Numbered from the stretch's first letter, positions 25,752 to 39,047 are shown. The stretch: 64,000 nt of DNA from Tetrahymena thermophila SB210 (GCF_000189635.1 NW_002476514.1:119873-183872); one strand, 5' to 3'. Notes: generated by a model not told the origin, from the sequence alone. Numbers and translations are program-made.

Positions 25752-28700
25752 TCAAATTTTATCAGCTGCTATAATGCTCTTTTGAGTTCTTTTTATTTTT
25801 CTTTTATTTAATCTTTGGAATTTTGAAATAACTTCTTTTAAATTGCCTTAAGGGAAATAATATGAAAAATCTTTTTATTAATCGAATTATTAATCAGAAT
25901 TTTAGCCATAAAATAAAGAAGTATTTTTAAAATTTATTTATTGGAGATTTTAAAATTAGTTGATGCTTTAAATTGAATTATATTTTTTATTATTGTAAAG
26001 TTTGTTAAAGAGCATTAAACTAATAGCCAATTATTTAATTTATGATTATCGTATATTTTCTTTTTACTTGCTATCAGCAAAGTTTTCAGTTAAATAGTTA
26101 ATATAAGAATATATATTTGAGCTACTACCACTATTATTTTTAACAGCTGTAGGAAAAAGCTACTTAATGCTATTACTGTTAGAGAAGCTATCTTATTAAT
26201 CTTATGAAAATCTTTAATTTTCTGAGCCTTCTTTATTATTTTTTCTTTCATAATCTTTAAAAATAATTCTTTATTTTTCATTTAATGAATTTGATGAATT
26301 TTGTTTGGTAGCTTCAATTCCTTGTAAAGCAAGTTTATCTATAAAAAATTCTGATTTTTGGATTTAATTTAAATCTAGTCCTACTTATTAATCCTAAATA
26401 ATAAATTAATAAAAATTTTTGAATTTAATTTATTTACTTACTTCAAATTCTTTTGAAATTTATTTGAGATACATAGAAGATATTGTTTATCTTCTTTAGT
26501 TTTATTCGCATTTTATATGTGTAGATGAATTACTCTTTAACTGATTTTCTTTTAAAGTTTCTTGATATTTAAACTTCTTCTAATCTAAGAAATCTTCATC
26601 AGATAATGTATCATCTGAATCACTTAAGGTTAAATCTAATAGTTAAATAATGTCTGATTGTTTTTATTTTTTTATCTCATCAATATAGGAATAAGCTCTT
26701 GCACAAACATCTTGTTAAATTAATAAAGTGTTATTGTTTTTACTCATTTATCTTTCAAAGAATTTTCTTTTCTGAAAACTTTGATATCGTTCCATGCAAT
26801 ATAATTGTCTCTTATTTATGTTAACCAATTCACAATCCTTTTTTAAATGCCTGAATGAATTACAAAGACCGCACATTTAATTTATCTCTTTAAATTGCTT
26901 ATAAAAAACTAATTTGTCTTTCATTTCACAAAATTTTTAATATTCTAAATCATTTTTTTAAATAACTCTCAAAAAATCAATTCTATTAATTTTTACTATT
27001 TTAGTAAACATATTTGATATTATAAAACTATCAGAAGATATCCCAGATATAAAATCTATTAGGCCAAAATTATCACCTACCTTTAATTTCTAACCTATAT
27101 TTTTATTTTTGTTGAATTGCTCTTCATTTTGATATTCCAGCACTATTAATTTTTGTTACAAATATTTGTTGAATTAATAAAGAGATAAGTAAATAAATAT
27201 TTACATTGCCCTTAGGTGATAAACTGTAATGACTAATCTCTGTTTAAACTAAGTATTTGATTTGGTAAAAAGAATTCTTCTTACATAAATGAACATAATT
27301 CTAATAAAGTCTCTACGCTTAGTATTTAATTAAATAAGTTATATAACTTAAAAATAAAACCTTTAAATTATTCTTTTTTTAAATGGTCAAGTAAATCTAA
27401 AGGTAACTTCTCTAACACTTAATCTTTCTTAGATTATTCTTCTAAAAAATTATTTTAATAATATTGCTGCAAATACATATTCACTTTAGCTTATAGTTCT
27501 CTTTAGATAATAAATAAATAATAAAAATAATAATTATTTATTTCATTTACAATCATACAAAGTGTAGGGGTTGGATCGAGTCAGAAAAGAAAATTTTGAC
27601 TGGTGGGAAAATATTAAAATTTTAAAACGATCAAAAATTTTTGATCGCAATCGCAGTGAGCGCATCCCCCTAGAAATATCATGCAAATATATATATATAA
27701 TGAAGGAAATAATTAATTAATTTTTACTCAGAGATGTAATTTTAGCGCATGTATTTATTGATGATATTGGTATCATGTTTCTATTTAAGGACTTTGGTAC
27801 TCATTTCTGACAATATATCTCCAATAACTGTGACTATGTATCCAAAAAAAATACTTGTAAATAGCATTATAATCGTAGTGAACATTGTTTCTATAGTAGT
27901 AAAGCAACTGTTAGAGCCAGTAGACATCAAAGTTAGTGACCAATAAAGAGAGATAAAATAAATTTCCCACCAAAATTAGTTTTTAACTTAAGATATCCAA
28001 GAATTTTAATCGTTAAGATAATTAAATTCTATATACCCAATTAAATACCATAGGCATGCAATAATATGTCCAATAAAAAATAAGCTGAAAATTAAATTTA
28101 TCAGTTAAATTATATAATGCTATTGAATCCTCATACAATATTGCAATTAGATGTATTTCAAATCTTAGATTATGTTAAACAATTTAAGAAATTAAAAGCT
28201 TTAAAAAAGGAAATATTATTGGCTATTTTGAAATTAGGAGTTCATCAGTAATGGTATAATATCAAAGACGAGTTTGCTTTTTAGATACAGTAATCTTGCT
28301 TTACCTTTTTCTGAGACAATATCATTGTCTTTATAAATTTGGCAATTAATATTGAATATGATATCAGCTAACCAAAAGAAATTGATAAATGTTTTTATTA
28401 TTTTTGAAAAATAATCTTCTACTTTATAGACAAAAAAAATAGATAAAAAAAGCAAATAAATTATATTTATCAAAGTTAGTATTAATTTTGTGTAAAAGCC
28501 AATTCTGCTTGACAGTTTAAATAAAGGAATCTAAAAATGCTTAAAAATAGAGCATTTATTAAAATTTATCAGCAAATTATTTACAAAATCATCTTTTATC
28601 TCTAATATATCACTCTAGTCGTTAACAAGTGAGCGCATTTCGCTGTTTAAGAGTCTTGACCTCTATATATTAGTAAAGTTTTCTAAAAAATGCTTCATTT

Positions 28701-29187
28701 TTAATTTTATTTTTGTAAGCATTGATAAGTTTCTAAAAAAATAAGGATGAGTATTAAATAATGTATTAATTTTAATAGTATTCCTTCTATTTGTATTCTA
28801 CCAATAATTTGATGCACAACTGAATTCTTTTTAGGACAAATTATTGTCAGTTTATTTATAACTTTCATATTTATTTGATAGGTCAGCTTGATTTATTTTA
28901 CTTCTACTAAAACTTAATCTGTTTAAACTTTTCAATCTTCTTGAATTTACATTTTATATTTAACATTTCTACATTTTACTTTCCATTATATTATTTTTTT
29001 ACATATTTTCATTTAAGTTTATATTAAATTTATGTTCTTCGAACCCATTTAAGGTTAGCTAAGTGTCATTCCATAAAGATTCATCTTCTTAAAATATCTT
29101 TTTCCTTAACTATTCCCAATCTTTAGATTTTATTGAATCACCTTATTTATGACGAGTGTCTATAACCTATATATCCTAAATAGACAT
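25752..29187 (-). CDS. Cyclic-nucleotide-gated-type ion channel, paralogue 3
   Basis: Exons 29187-27728, 27500-27205, 27142-26442 and 26393-25752 give 1032 residues, with frame intact and introns at the same positions as in paralogues 1 and 2. N-terminus MSIQDIQVIDTR and GDSIKSKDWEQL; S1 from about GFYTKLILTLINII; pore WWEIYFISLYWSLTLM then STGSN; S6 ending GDILSEM; CNBD with FFLPN and FGLIDFISG; knuckle CGLC-X4-H-X4-C; conserved basic C-terminus. It stands 14 kb from the other two, between KYMGI copies, so it moved or was separated by insertions. Intron 1 carries a GC-richer insertion (27565-27672) absent from the paralogues. The role is inferred as for the other copies. Confidence 0.88.
27565..27672. 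mobile_element. Candidate small MITE-like insertion in channel intron 1
   Basis: About 108 bp, clearly richer in G and C than its surroundings, begins TAGGGG and ends CCCCCTA, so its ends are short imperfect inverted repeats and a TA could be the target duplication. It contains a perfect 20-bp palindrome at 27628-27647 (cgatcaaaaatttttgatcg). The matching introns of the other two channel genes have nothing similar, so it was inserted after the duplications. No transposase is encoded. Confidence 0.45.
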
Positions 29188-30636
29188 TTTAAAATTCTAA
29201 AATTAATATAATTTATCTCCCGTTAAAATCGTTAATTTGATAATTTGTTTCCAGTTAACTTTATTTCGAATACTTCAACTTAATTTGTTTATTTAACTAA
29301 TTTATTTAAGGTTAGACTAATGTTACAATAATTGTAAATAGCACTAATTAAATTTTATAAAAAATTTATAGAGTCCAGAAATTATGTATGTTATCTACCT
29401 TCTAAACGTAATAATTTAAAAGCTGTTTTTCAGAATAAATAAGGAGATACTCTATTTTATTTTTTTTAATTATTTTAAAAAACTATTCCAGTATTAAATT
29501 TTATAAAAATGTTTAAATACTTTTGTGCATTTATTCTGAATAAATTAAATTAATTGGCTTCAATTAATTTTAAACAATAAACTTTGCTAGAATAAATTTT
29601 GGCTATTTTATAAAAAAATTAGACATTCCATTTTAAAAACAATTTATTTATTTTGCATATTTAAAAAAAGTAATGAAATTCACTCTATTGTTATAATAGA
29701 ATCAAATTTAGTTAATATTAAATAACTATTTATCATCATTCCTGTTTTATAAGGTTGATACAATTAAAATATTTTTTTTTTCACATCTTAAATTAAAAAA
29801 ACTCTATTTAAAAAACTCAAATTAAATTAAAAGTTTAAAAAAATAATTTTATTCTACATTGAAAGAAAAAATTAAAGATATTGTTTATGAAATTGCTTCT
29901 CTATTTACATGATTATTTTTTAAGTGATATTTTCTGATTATTTCATTAATTTGGATAATCAAATATAAACAAAAAATTTATTTTTATACTAGTATTTAGC
30001 TAAATTAAAATAAATTTAGAAAAATGTTAAATGAATTATAATATTTTATAAAATTGAAATTATTAATCAGTTTCACAAAATACACTAAAATAAATGATAC
30101 TTATTTTGTATTGTTTAGAATTATCAAATGTTGATTTTTACATTTAAATATTTATAAAAAAAAGGATAGGATTTTGTAATTTATTTGATATTATCAATCA
30201 ATATTTTTTTTAAAGAAAGACAAAAGAAGACTAATAAATAAATAATTTAGTTATTTGTAGTAAAAATTAAAGGAATAAATTGGTATCAAATAAAATAAAA
30301 TGTAAAATCAAATTGGAAATGTGCATTAACATAAATATATAATGCTAGAAATATTAAGTTATTTTGGAAGTTTGTATTGGATTAATATATTATATAGGAA
30401 TGGTTTGGTGCTCTAAGATATTTAAGAAGGGAATGTTAAAAGATTGATTATTAAGCTATTTAGTTTGTAAGCTAACTAATCTAAGATATCTCAATACGAG
30501 AGATATTAATTGTAAGGAATTTAAAGTTTGATAATAAGTTATTTAATATAAGAATTATTGTGTTCTAAGATTATTAGGAAGGGAATGAATGCTAAAATAT
30601 TTATTATTAAATTAGTTAATTATTTTATTTAACTAG
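29188..30636. other. Intergenic region with a direct repeat
   Basis: No gene is visible. Two related segments of about 80 nt at about 30385-30465 and 30535-30617 share ctctaagatatttaagaaggg / tctaagattattaggaaggg and similar flanks, a direct repeat with a period of about 150 nt just past the 3' end of KYMGI copy 3. Between them lies a small inverted repeat (ATATCTC/GAGAGATAT). Confidence 0.5.
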
Positions 30637-31725
30637 TCAATAATAATTTTAACAAAGGGATAAGTTATAGTAGGTAGGGTTGATTTGATAATTAGTTTAA
30701 TTTAATTAGAAATTATCAAATGGTTACTAATAGTAATGTTTTTAATAGAAAAACTCATTTTAATCTTGCTATGAAGAAAGATATTCCTGCTTTTCTTAAA
30801 ATTCTAATTTTTCTTCATTTTAAATGCAGTAGGATTCTTAAAGAGGCTAGAAAGATGAGCTCAAATTAACTTTTTAAGTATAGCTTTATATGCAGATATC
30901 TTCTTCAGAATCATCTTCATCGATTATTCCATTATTTATTTACTTTTTCTCTGTAGAATAAGCTATTTTTTGAACTGATTAAGTTGACTCTTAAAAGTTA
31001 ACTTGCGATTAGTCGAAACTGCTGATGATTTTTGTGTCTAAAAGAATTGAAGGCTAAACGGTTAAAGAAGATTCTTAGCTTGTGTAATGTATTTGATTAA
31101 TATAAGAGAGATGAGTAGAACTTTGTGTAGAAAATTCAGAATTCGAGGAAGATTCTTTACTTATGATAATTTTTGAAGCTTATGTTTTATCTTTTTTGTC
31201 AAATCTTGTGAGTCTTTTTTTCATTTGAATTTCTTCAGGGAAGCAGAGGTTCCATAATTCGTAAAATGAGGGAACTTCAAGTTCTCCATAAACCTCAAAG
31301 AAGCGTAAAATTAGATAGCATACAAGTTACTTGCGAATAGCCCTTTCAACGCTATAACTTAATTCAGATTATTGCTGAGAAATGTCTAAGGGATGAAAAA
31401 TAATATTATTCAGTTTCTCAATGAATACTTCTCTTTGGTTGTATTTGTTTATGTAAAAGAAGTATTAATCAATTATGCTCATGTATTTAGGTTTAGATTT
31501 ATCTACATTTTTGTGAATCAAAGTTCTGACTTCAGAAGAAGTAGTGCATTTAAGATATTTGGCTATAAGTGGTGATGCTATCTGTTCAAAAATATAGTTT
31601 TTTACAGAGTCTTAAAACCACTTATTCAAAAGATTTCTTTATCCCTCTTAACTCTTGTAGTTTATTTTAGACAATTAGAGAGCATTATTCATAATTATAA
31701 ATTATTGAGTGTTTTATTCTCTCAT
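30637..31725 (-). CDS. KYMGI-family protein, copy 3 (function unknown)
   Basis: Single exon, 362 residues, start ATG at 31725, stop TGA at 30637. The conserved domain is kept with changes: NLLNKWFQDSVKNYIFEQ, SPLIAKYLKCTTSSEV, DKSKPKYMSIIDQYFFYINKY (KYMS in place of KYMG), RKQLVCYLILRFFE and VPSFYELWNLCFPEE, then LTRFDKKDK. The C-terminal half is Ser/Gln-rich with the acidic block IIDEDDSEEDI. No membrane segment or recognised domain. Its upstream DNA does not resemble that of copies 1 and 2, so it arose from a different duplication. Confidence 0.83.
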
Positions 31726-34700
31726 TTCTTTTAGCTTTTATCTAAATCTTCTTCTTTCTTTTGTTTTTTAGATTAATTATTTTCTAATTATTTACATTTT
31801 GATAAACAAAATTTAAAGCAATTCATACAGAAAGTTAAAGCAACGCAATAAATAGATAAACAAACAAACTAATTCATTCATCGAACACTGATTTATTCAA
31901 ATCTAATCGAAAATTTGTCTGCATCAGCTATTATGAAGAAACAAATAAGTATGCTATACTTTAAATCTAGCTTTAAAATGAGAACAATATTGTTAAAAAT
32001 ATATTTTCCTTAGTTTAATGAAAGTGATTATTCTTTATTTTTGCAATTTATCCTGTATAAAATTCTATTTTTAAATATAAAATCAGTCAACTATGAAAAT
32101 GCAGAGCGCTATCATTAACAGTTAATGTGTTAGTTAATTTTGTCTAATAAACAGAGCAAAGATTTCCCAATCAAACAAAATTACAAAAATCACTAATTTA
32201 ATCTGATATTATTTATAAATGTATGGAAAATTAGGTATTTAAAAAAATAATCAAAGAACTGAAAATTAAAAAATAATCTTACCCTTTACTTTTTTATCTT
32301 TCTATTTACAATTTTAAGAAGGGGATATACAAATAAACTAAAAAAAAGTGATCTAATAAGAAAATAAATAAACAAATAATACATGATTTAGAAGCAGTAA
32401 CAAAATTTTTTTTGGTTAATTTTGAATTAACTTCAAGGAGAATACAATGACATTTTAGGTATGCTTTGAAATGAAGGATTTTTATAATATTTTGTATCCT
32501 TGAAGCTATGTTAGTAGCTCAAAAACCATGTATTTTTGATTTAAATTAATAGATATTATTATATCTAATTTTATTTTTTAATTACAAGCACATAAAATGA
32601 CTAAAATTAAATTATCTTTGTTTATGTTCCATTCATATCACAATTATTAGAGAATCACTTTTAAAGGAATGATTCTTTAAAAAACGAATTAATTACTTTC
32701 CTTTCTTCAGTAATGAGCAACGGAATATATCAATCATATTCACCTACTTATTTTACTCAATTCAACATCTACAATATAGTTATTTAATTAAATAAAAATA
32801 GAATATTTTCTTTATGAAATAGACATTTTATTTTAAAAATGAACTTCTTTTTTTAAATTTAAAAGCGATCGATCAGTTTATAGAAATTGAATATTAAAAA
32901 AAATGACTTTTTTTGTGTGATAAAGGAATTAAATAAACACAATAGAAAACTTATTTTGAATTTGAGAAAAATTAGCAAGAAATTTTTTTATTTAATTTAC
33001 AGATGAATTTATAATAATCAATTCTTAGTTTAGAATAGACTCTTGGCTAACTGTAAGCTTTTTCCCTTTTAAAATCCCAAGGTTTTTAATTTAATTATTC
33101 ACTCTTTGTTTTTTCTTAAAAGTGTGTTGTTATTCAAAGTAACCACTCAAAATATAACAAAACAAAGTAAAACAAAAAGAAAAGAAAAGTAAAAACAAAT
33201 AATTTAATTTGATAATTTACGAATTCAAATTAACTTAATTCCAATTCTCTGAAAAAACTTAAATCTTAATTGATTAAGCATTGTAGATTTCTATAAATAT
33301 TGTAACAATTCCTAATAATAAAATTGGAATATTTGGATTTCATCTATAAGGACAATCAATTATCCATTTTTAAAATGATATTGATCTCAAATTTAATATT
33401 GAACTCAAAATCATTTCTAATATAGCAAGAAAGAACTTTTTTGAAGTATCTAGGTGATGAATTTTAAACAAATTATACTTGATGCATGAATTAAATTGAC
33501 TATAATTAGAATCAGTAGAATTATTTATTGATTTCGTTTTTAGATGATAAATTATTTTGGAGAGTAGAAAATTTTAAATAATTTAAATTTTCAATTAAAG
33601 ACTATTTAAATATATTATTAAAATTTATGTCATCAAATATAGTTTTTTTCACATTTTTTCACTAAATGATACTACAAGGCCTTGCTAATGACTATGATTA
33701 AATGAATGAAATCGTTTCAGGATTTGAATTAATAAAGAATTTAGTATTTTTTAGACAGCTGTTACATAAAGAATTAAAAAATTTTCTACCCTTTTAATAA
33801 TGTTAAATTAGCGTTTTATTATCATTTCGAGTATTTATTATCACTATACATCTTATCTGATTGATAAGGATAACTTAATTATTTTATGTAACCCAAAATA
33901 TTGTAATTTCAAAGATTGTTTATTTGGTTGATAAATCAAATTAAAAAAATCACCTTTTTTTTTCTTATATTGTAAAGTAAACCATTTCAGAATAAATAAG
34001 ATTGTTTTAAACGCAATAATCAAAATTTCAAGTCATCGCATAAAGAATTCGAAAGTAACTCTTTTAATTTACTAATTTGCGCGTTTAGTTGATTAGAAGA
34101 TCAAAGAGTTTATAAATTCATGATTAATCAAATCTAACTTATTCAATATTTTTTTCATTTTATCAGTTAAATTAAATTTTAAAATAAAAAATGTTCTATT
34201 ATTTAATCGAAATTTCTTTTAAGTGATAATTAGAAGGAAACCATTTATAAATTTATTACAAATAAATATTAGCATGCTCTCATTTAATTAAAAATAACTG
34301 AATGAAAGAAAAAAATTAATGGAATCAATAATATTTTTACATTTTCAAAAATCAAATTCGTTAAATAAAATTTTACAGAAATTAATATTTTAAAAAGTCC
34401 AATTTATCTTTACATTAAATTTTACAACTTAACAAAAAAAATAGATTTTTTTTTCTGGTAAATACTAAGTTCAATTAATATTAAAAAATGAGTAAAACTT
34501 GATGTAATTAAATAATTTTTAATTAATCTAACCTAGACAATAAGTATTTGAAGAACCTTATATTTGATGAGTTTTAACATAATATGAATCATTAAAATTT
34601 TAATTTATTAATTAATTATTTATATCTTTTGTTTATGAAATAGTAAAAGAATTAATTTAAGCTCACTTTTCTTTTATTTAACCCATAAATTCATAAAATA

Positions 34701-35434
34701 ATGTTTTATTTTTAAAAATTTTTCTTAATAAATTTCATTTAGGGGAAGTTAAAAATAGAAAAATTAATTAATAATATAAGATTTATTTAAAATAAATGTT
34801 ACAGATAATATTTTTAAATAATGATAAATTTGATGTAATATTAAAAGCCGTTAATTTTGATATTATTAATATATTAGTAAAGAAATGGTGGCTAAATTGC
34901 TTTTAAGGAAATCAAAAATATGAATACATGGAAAAATAGTTAATATATTCCTTTATTTGATAATTACTTTAGTTGATTTTTTAATAGTTTAATTCAATTT
35001 TTGCTTCTTTTTGAAATTATAAAGGTAAATTTTGATAAGTATTTTGGATTTTTACAATTCACATAAATATTAAAATTACACAGTTTTTATAATTTTTGTT
35101 TAATAGATTTTTTGAAACCAATTTTCTTCATATTTACATTAGGATATTTTATATTTACTTTGCTAAGGATAATTTATTAAAGAGTTTTCATCATTTTTAT
35201 CCTCATCAACATATATTATTCTATTATTTATTTGTTTATTTTGATGAAAGAGAAGTTTTTACTAATTATTTAAGCAGAAATAGTTTGTTTTGTTTTTTTT
35301 TTTCAGAAGAATCAATGTTATTTAAAAATACGAGCAAAGAACCAACAATCTAAGAATTTTCTAAAGATGGTTATTAAATTATGCTATAATCTTAGTTATT
35401 TGTTTAAGCCAACTTTTGGAGTTTAGAACGCATA
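31726..35434. other. Gene-poor AT-rich region
   Basis: I found no supported gene. There are many homopolymer and AT-rich runs. A slightly GC-richer patch near 33030-33130 is open on the minus strand for a few dozen codons but has no start, splice context or recognisable product. Confidence 0.5.
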
Positions 35435-35690
35435 CTGAGCTTTGAAAAAAGTTAACATTAATTGCATTTGCAAACATCCATTTAGTTTTTATTTGGTTCT
35501 TTTTGTTAAATCTAGATAGTTTTTTTGAGATTCAATTTCTTCTAGAAAGAAGATGCTTCATAGTTCGTAGAATGAGAGAATTTCGCATTAATCATAGAAT
35601 TCAAAAAAGTTTAGGATGAGACAGCAAACTAATTCTTTACAAATATACTTTAAAATTTTACAATTTATCTAAAATTAATAGTAATAATTT
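35435..35690 (-). pseudogene. KYMGI-family relic
   Basis: The minus strand from about 35640 reads CCLILNFFEFYDQCEILSFYEL, aligning with CYLILRYFE...FPSFYELW of the intact copies. The codon for the invariant tryptophan is TGA, the ciliate stop, and the following segment continues in frame (IFFLEEIESQKNYLDLTKR). The N-terminal half with the KPKYMGI block is missing. This is a dead copy in which TGG to TGA is directly visible. Confidence 0.75.
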
Positions 35691-37029
35691 TTAAAGCATT
35701 TTTTCAAGAAATTTTTCTACTTTTCTTAGTCTTTATACATCATATTGGCTAATTAAACAGCATTTTTCAGTATTCTTATGTATTATTGGTCATTTTATTT
35801 GATAGCATCAATTTGATTTGTTTTTATTCTCAGATTTTCTAATTTAAAATTAATTAAAGTACAATTTATCTATATTTATTTCTGAATATATTAATTGTAA
35901 TATCAAAGAGTATATACAGTTTTATATTTTTATTGAAAATAATAAATTAAAGATGATATTTTTTAAAAGATATTTTATCAAAGATCAAATCTTAAAACTC
36001 AATAGTTTTCTTAATATAATATTGAAATAGATTAATTTTATTAGATCTTAAAAAGCTTAGTTTTTTAAATTAATTTTTCAAAAGCTTTCGAGCAATCATA
36101 GCTATTTTTTTTAATTTTCAAAAATTTTGTATTAATTTCAATAAAAAATATTTAAAACTGTGATAAAAATAATTTTTTCTTTATTTAATTTTCTTTATAT
36201 AAACCATTTTTTATAGGCTATATGAACTCTATTTAAATATTTAATCAAAGAAGAAGTATACATACGCTCTTAAATATCTTTCTTTTCTATTTGAAAATAA
36301 TCCCACAAAATTTAATTATTCTGAAATTCAACTCATTCGGTTTTTTCATAATCTGTGTGACATAATTTGATTTATTCTGATTTATTCTGATCTAATTGTA
36401 AATTGACTCCAAGCAAATTTAATTAATTTTTTTCTAAGTAATTTCATAATCAAGAGAATTTTTTAATCATTAATCGCTTTATATAAGTTTAATAAAACTC
36501 AAGTAATTGCGTATTTTTGTATAGCTTACTCATACAAATTAATATCATTTAATAGGTAAAGATTAGAGTTGTAACATAACTAATGAAAGGGTGTATGGTA
36601 TTTAATTAAAAGACAATTATTTTTTCTTTTATAAATTCTATGCTTTGGATGAATTATTATTCATTAAAAAATCAAAATTCAATATAAGATAAACAAATTA
36701 AATTGACAAATTTACATTAATAATAATTCTGTTTTTTAATATTCAGATATTAACTTATCAAATTTAAATGAACAAATCTAAAAACTAAATAACATACAGC
36801 AGATGGGTAAATCTGAATTTGATCTAAAAAAAAAATTATTTCAAAAAAGTAGAATATTTAACAAAAACATTTATTTTTTTTTCATAACATTTATATATTT
36901 GGATTTAAATGCTAAAAAACCATTATTTATTATAATGAACAGATGATTTGTATAATAATATAACTGAATTGATCTAAAAAAAATCCAAAGATTTTTTAAC
37001 ATGAACACATGAACACGATAATTAATTAA
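35691..37029. other. AT-rich intergenic region
   Basis: No coding or structural signal that I can support on either strand. It separates the KYMGI relic from the 3' end of the NMNAT-like/kinase gene. Confidence 0.5.
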
Positions 37030-39047
37030 TCAATTTGTTTTTTATTAATTTAGACTATTTGTATACTGTTAGAGAATTTAGGTTAGACTAGAGAATGTTA
37101 TTCTTTCTTTTGGATCAAATTTCCATGTAAGTTGAATGATTTCTTTGATTTAAGATGGTATAGTATCATCAAAACGAGAGAGCTCTCCAGATTTTGTTTT
37201 TATACAACTTTCAGAGACAGTACAATCTGAAAATACCCAATGTTTATAGAATATTTCATAGAGCAAGGCGCCGAATGAAAATACATCAGCTTTCTCAGTG
37301 TAATTAGCTTTATCTTCAATGCTCTCTGGAGAATAATGTCTAGTGCTACCTTTCACTATGTTCTATTTATCTTCCTCAATAGCGCTCACCCCAAAATCGC
37401 TTATTTTAAGATGCTCAATCTCTTCTACTTCAAAATTTTCTTTATCTTAATCATCTCCTTTCAATTTAATTAGGATATTATTGATCTGTAAATCTCTATG
37501 TAAAATTCCCATTTTAGACATGTACTCACAACCACTTGAAAGATTTGTAATTAGCTGCATAAAATTAAAATCTACAAATAACCTTTAAGCTGATTATAAA
37601 GAGAGCCAATTTTTAAATCTCTATTTGGCACACCTCTCCAGGACTATATATCCTATTTCTTTATAATTACCAGCTCCATAAGCTTAAACAATATTAGGAT
37701 GTCCATTACATCTCCATACCCCTCTAAGATCTCTATAGAAGGTGGCTTGTCTTCTCGATATTTAATTTTCAAATTTTACCATTTTAACTGCAACTTCTAT
37801 CTCTTTTAGTTCTTCGATTTGATATTTCATACTTATGACTCTAGCCTGCAATCCACTCCCAAGAAAATCTTTGTTCTTTTAGGATGCCTATTATTTATTT
37901 TCTTCTTGAATTTCATCTTGATCATCAGCATCATTATTATTATTTTCATCCTATTTAATTTTAATAAATATTAGTTCATGTTTTTATCAAAAATTAATGA
38001 GAAAACTTATTTTTATTGAAAGATTAAAGAAAAGTATTGATAAAAAGCATATTTTTTGATATTGTAAGTAAATTTAATTGAATTTTGCTTTACTTTGGTT
38101 TGCTCTGGAATTTTTTCAACTTTAGAAATAATGGAGATATCATTGAAGCCACTTAGTTTTTTATAATCAATCGAATTGAAATCAAAATCAATAAATTTTT
38201 TTAAATTTATAGGTTTGATCTGTGGTTTTAATTACTATTTCTAAGTTTATTCCTATGTATCTTTCTTTTCATTTTATTTATTTTTCTAATCTTTAGTCAT
38301 TCCTTTTTATTTATTAGGTTATTTTTTAATATTTGACTATTTTGTAGACCCACTCTCTTTTGATTAGTTTTTCTTGTATTTAACATTTTAAGATTTATGA
38401 AATTTAACTACATTTGGGCAAACATAAAGAGATATATCGAAGCCACCTTCATAAGTGTCTCTAATGACTTAAGAGTGAATATCAAAATCAAAAGAATTGT
38501 CTTTTATAAAATGAAATCTAGGAATTGATTTTATTAAAGCTTTGATTTCTTCAGATTAATCTTCCTCATAAGTAAATCTGTATTCCACAAATATGATATT
38601 TTAATCTGTAAAAGCTTCAATATTCTTTTAGATATGTTAGTATTTATCCAGACTCATAACTTGATAAACTTAAACTTATTCAGATTCTTTTGTTTTTGAA
38701 GTTATATGCGATATTAATTCCTTTTGGTTTTTTGCCTTTTTTTCAACTAAAGAGTCATTTAAAGTTATCCATTCAGAAGACTAAATTGCTATTGATATCA
38801 TTCTTAATCTAACATCTTCTTCCAAATACTAAAAGTAAAGTTAATTTTTGCTGTATGGAATCAGTATACCTTTTATATTTATTTATTGATCTTTATACTT
38901 TTCTTCTAAATATTATCTTGCTAATTCCATCATTTTAAGATGACCATAGTGAATTGGCTAAAACTCTGAAAAAAGTAGGATTAATATTGTTTTTACAGCT
39001 TAAAATTCCTCTTATTGAGTTGTATTTTCTTTTTAATCTTCTTCCAT
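37030..39047 (-). CDS. NMNAT-like adenylyltransferase domain fused to a protein kinase
   Basis: Two exons (39047-38094, 37950-37030), 624 residues, both phase 0. Residues 20-220 resemble nicotinamide-mononucleotide adenylyltransferase: FSEFQPIHYGHLKMMELAR (HxGH at 33-36), IPYSKNQLYFQYL, then RLRMISIAIQSSEWI (80-94), and SQVIRD with LYVCPNVVKF (192-216) where NMNATs have ISSTKIR and a final helix. The usual leading Gly and the GAD motif are missing, so activity is doubtful. A Lys/Gln-rich linker follows. Residues 345-620 are a kinase: GSGLQARV loop, VAVK (Lys374), HRDLQINN (Asp471; Gln473 replaces the usual Lys), DFG (503-505), SPE and DVFSFGALLYEI, TKL-like. An ATG at 39162 could add a short exon. 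Inference: an NAD-metabolite-sensing kinase, or a pseudoenzyme scaffold. Confidence 0.82.

Noticed and set aside
26090..26281. Minus-strand ORF of 63 codons
   Set aside because: Out of frame within the last exon of channel paralogue 3, whose frame is fixed by the conserved C-terminus.
27749..27946. Plus-strand ORF of 65 codons
   Set aside because: Antisense of the same S6 region in channel paralogue 3.
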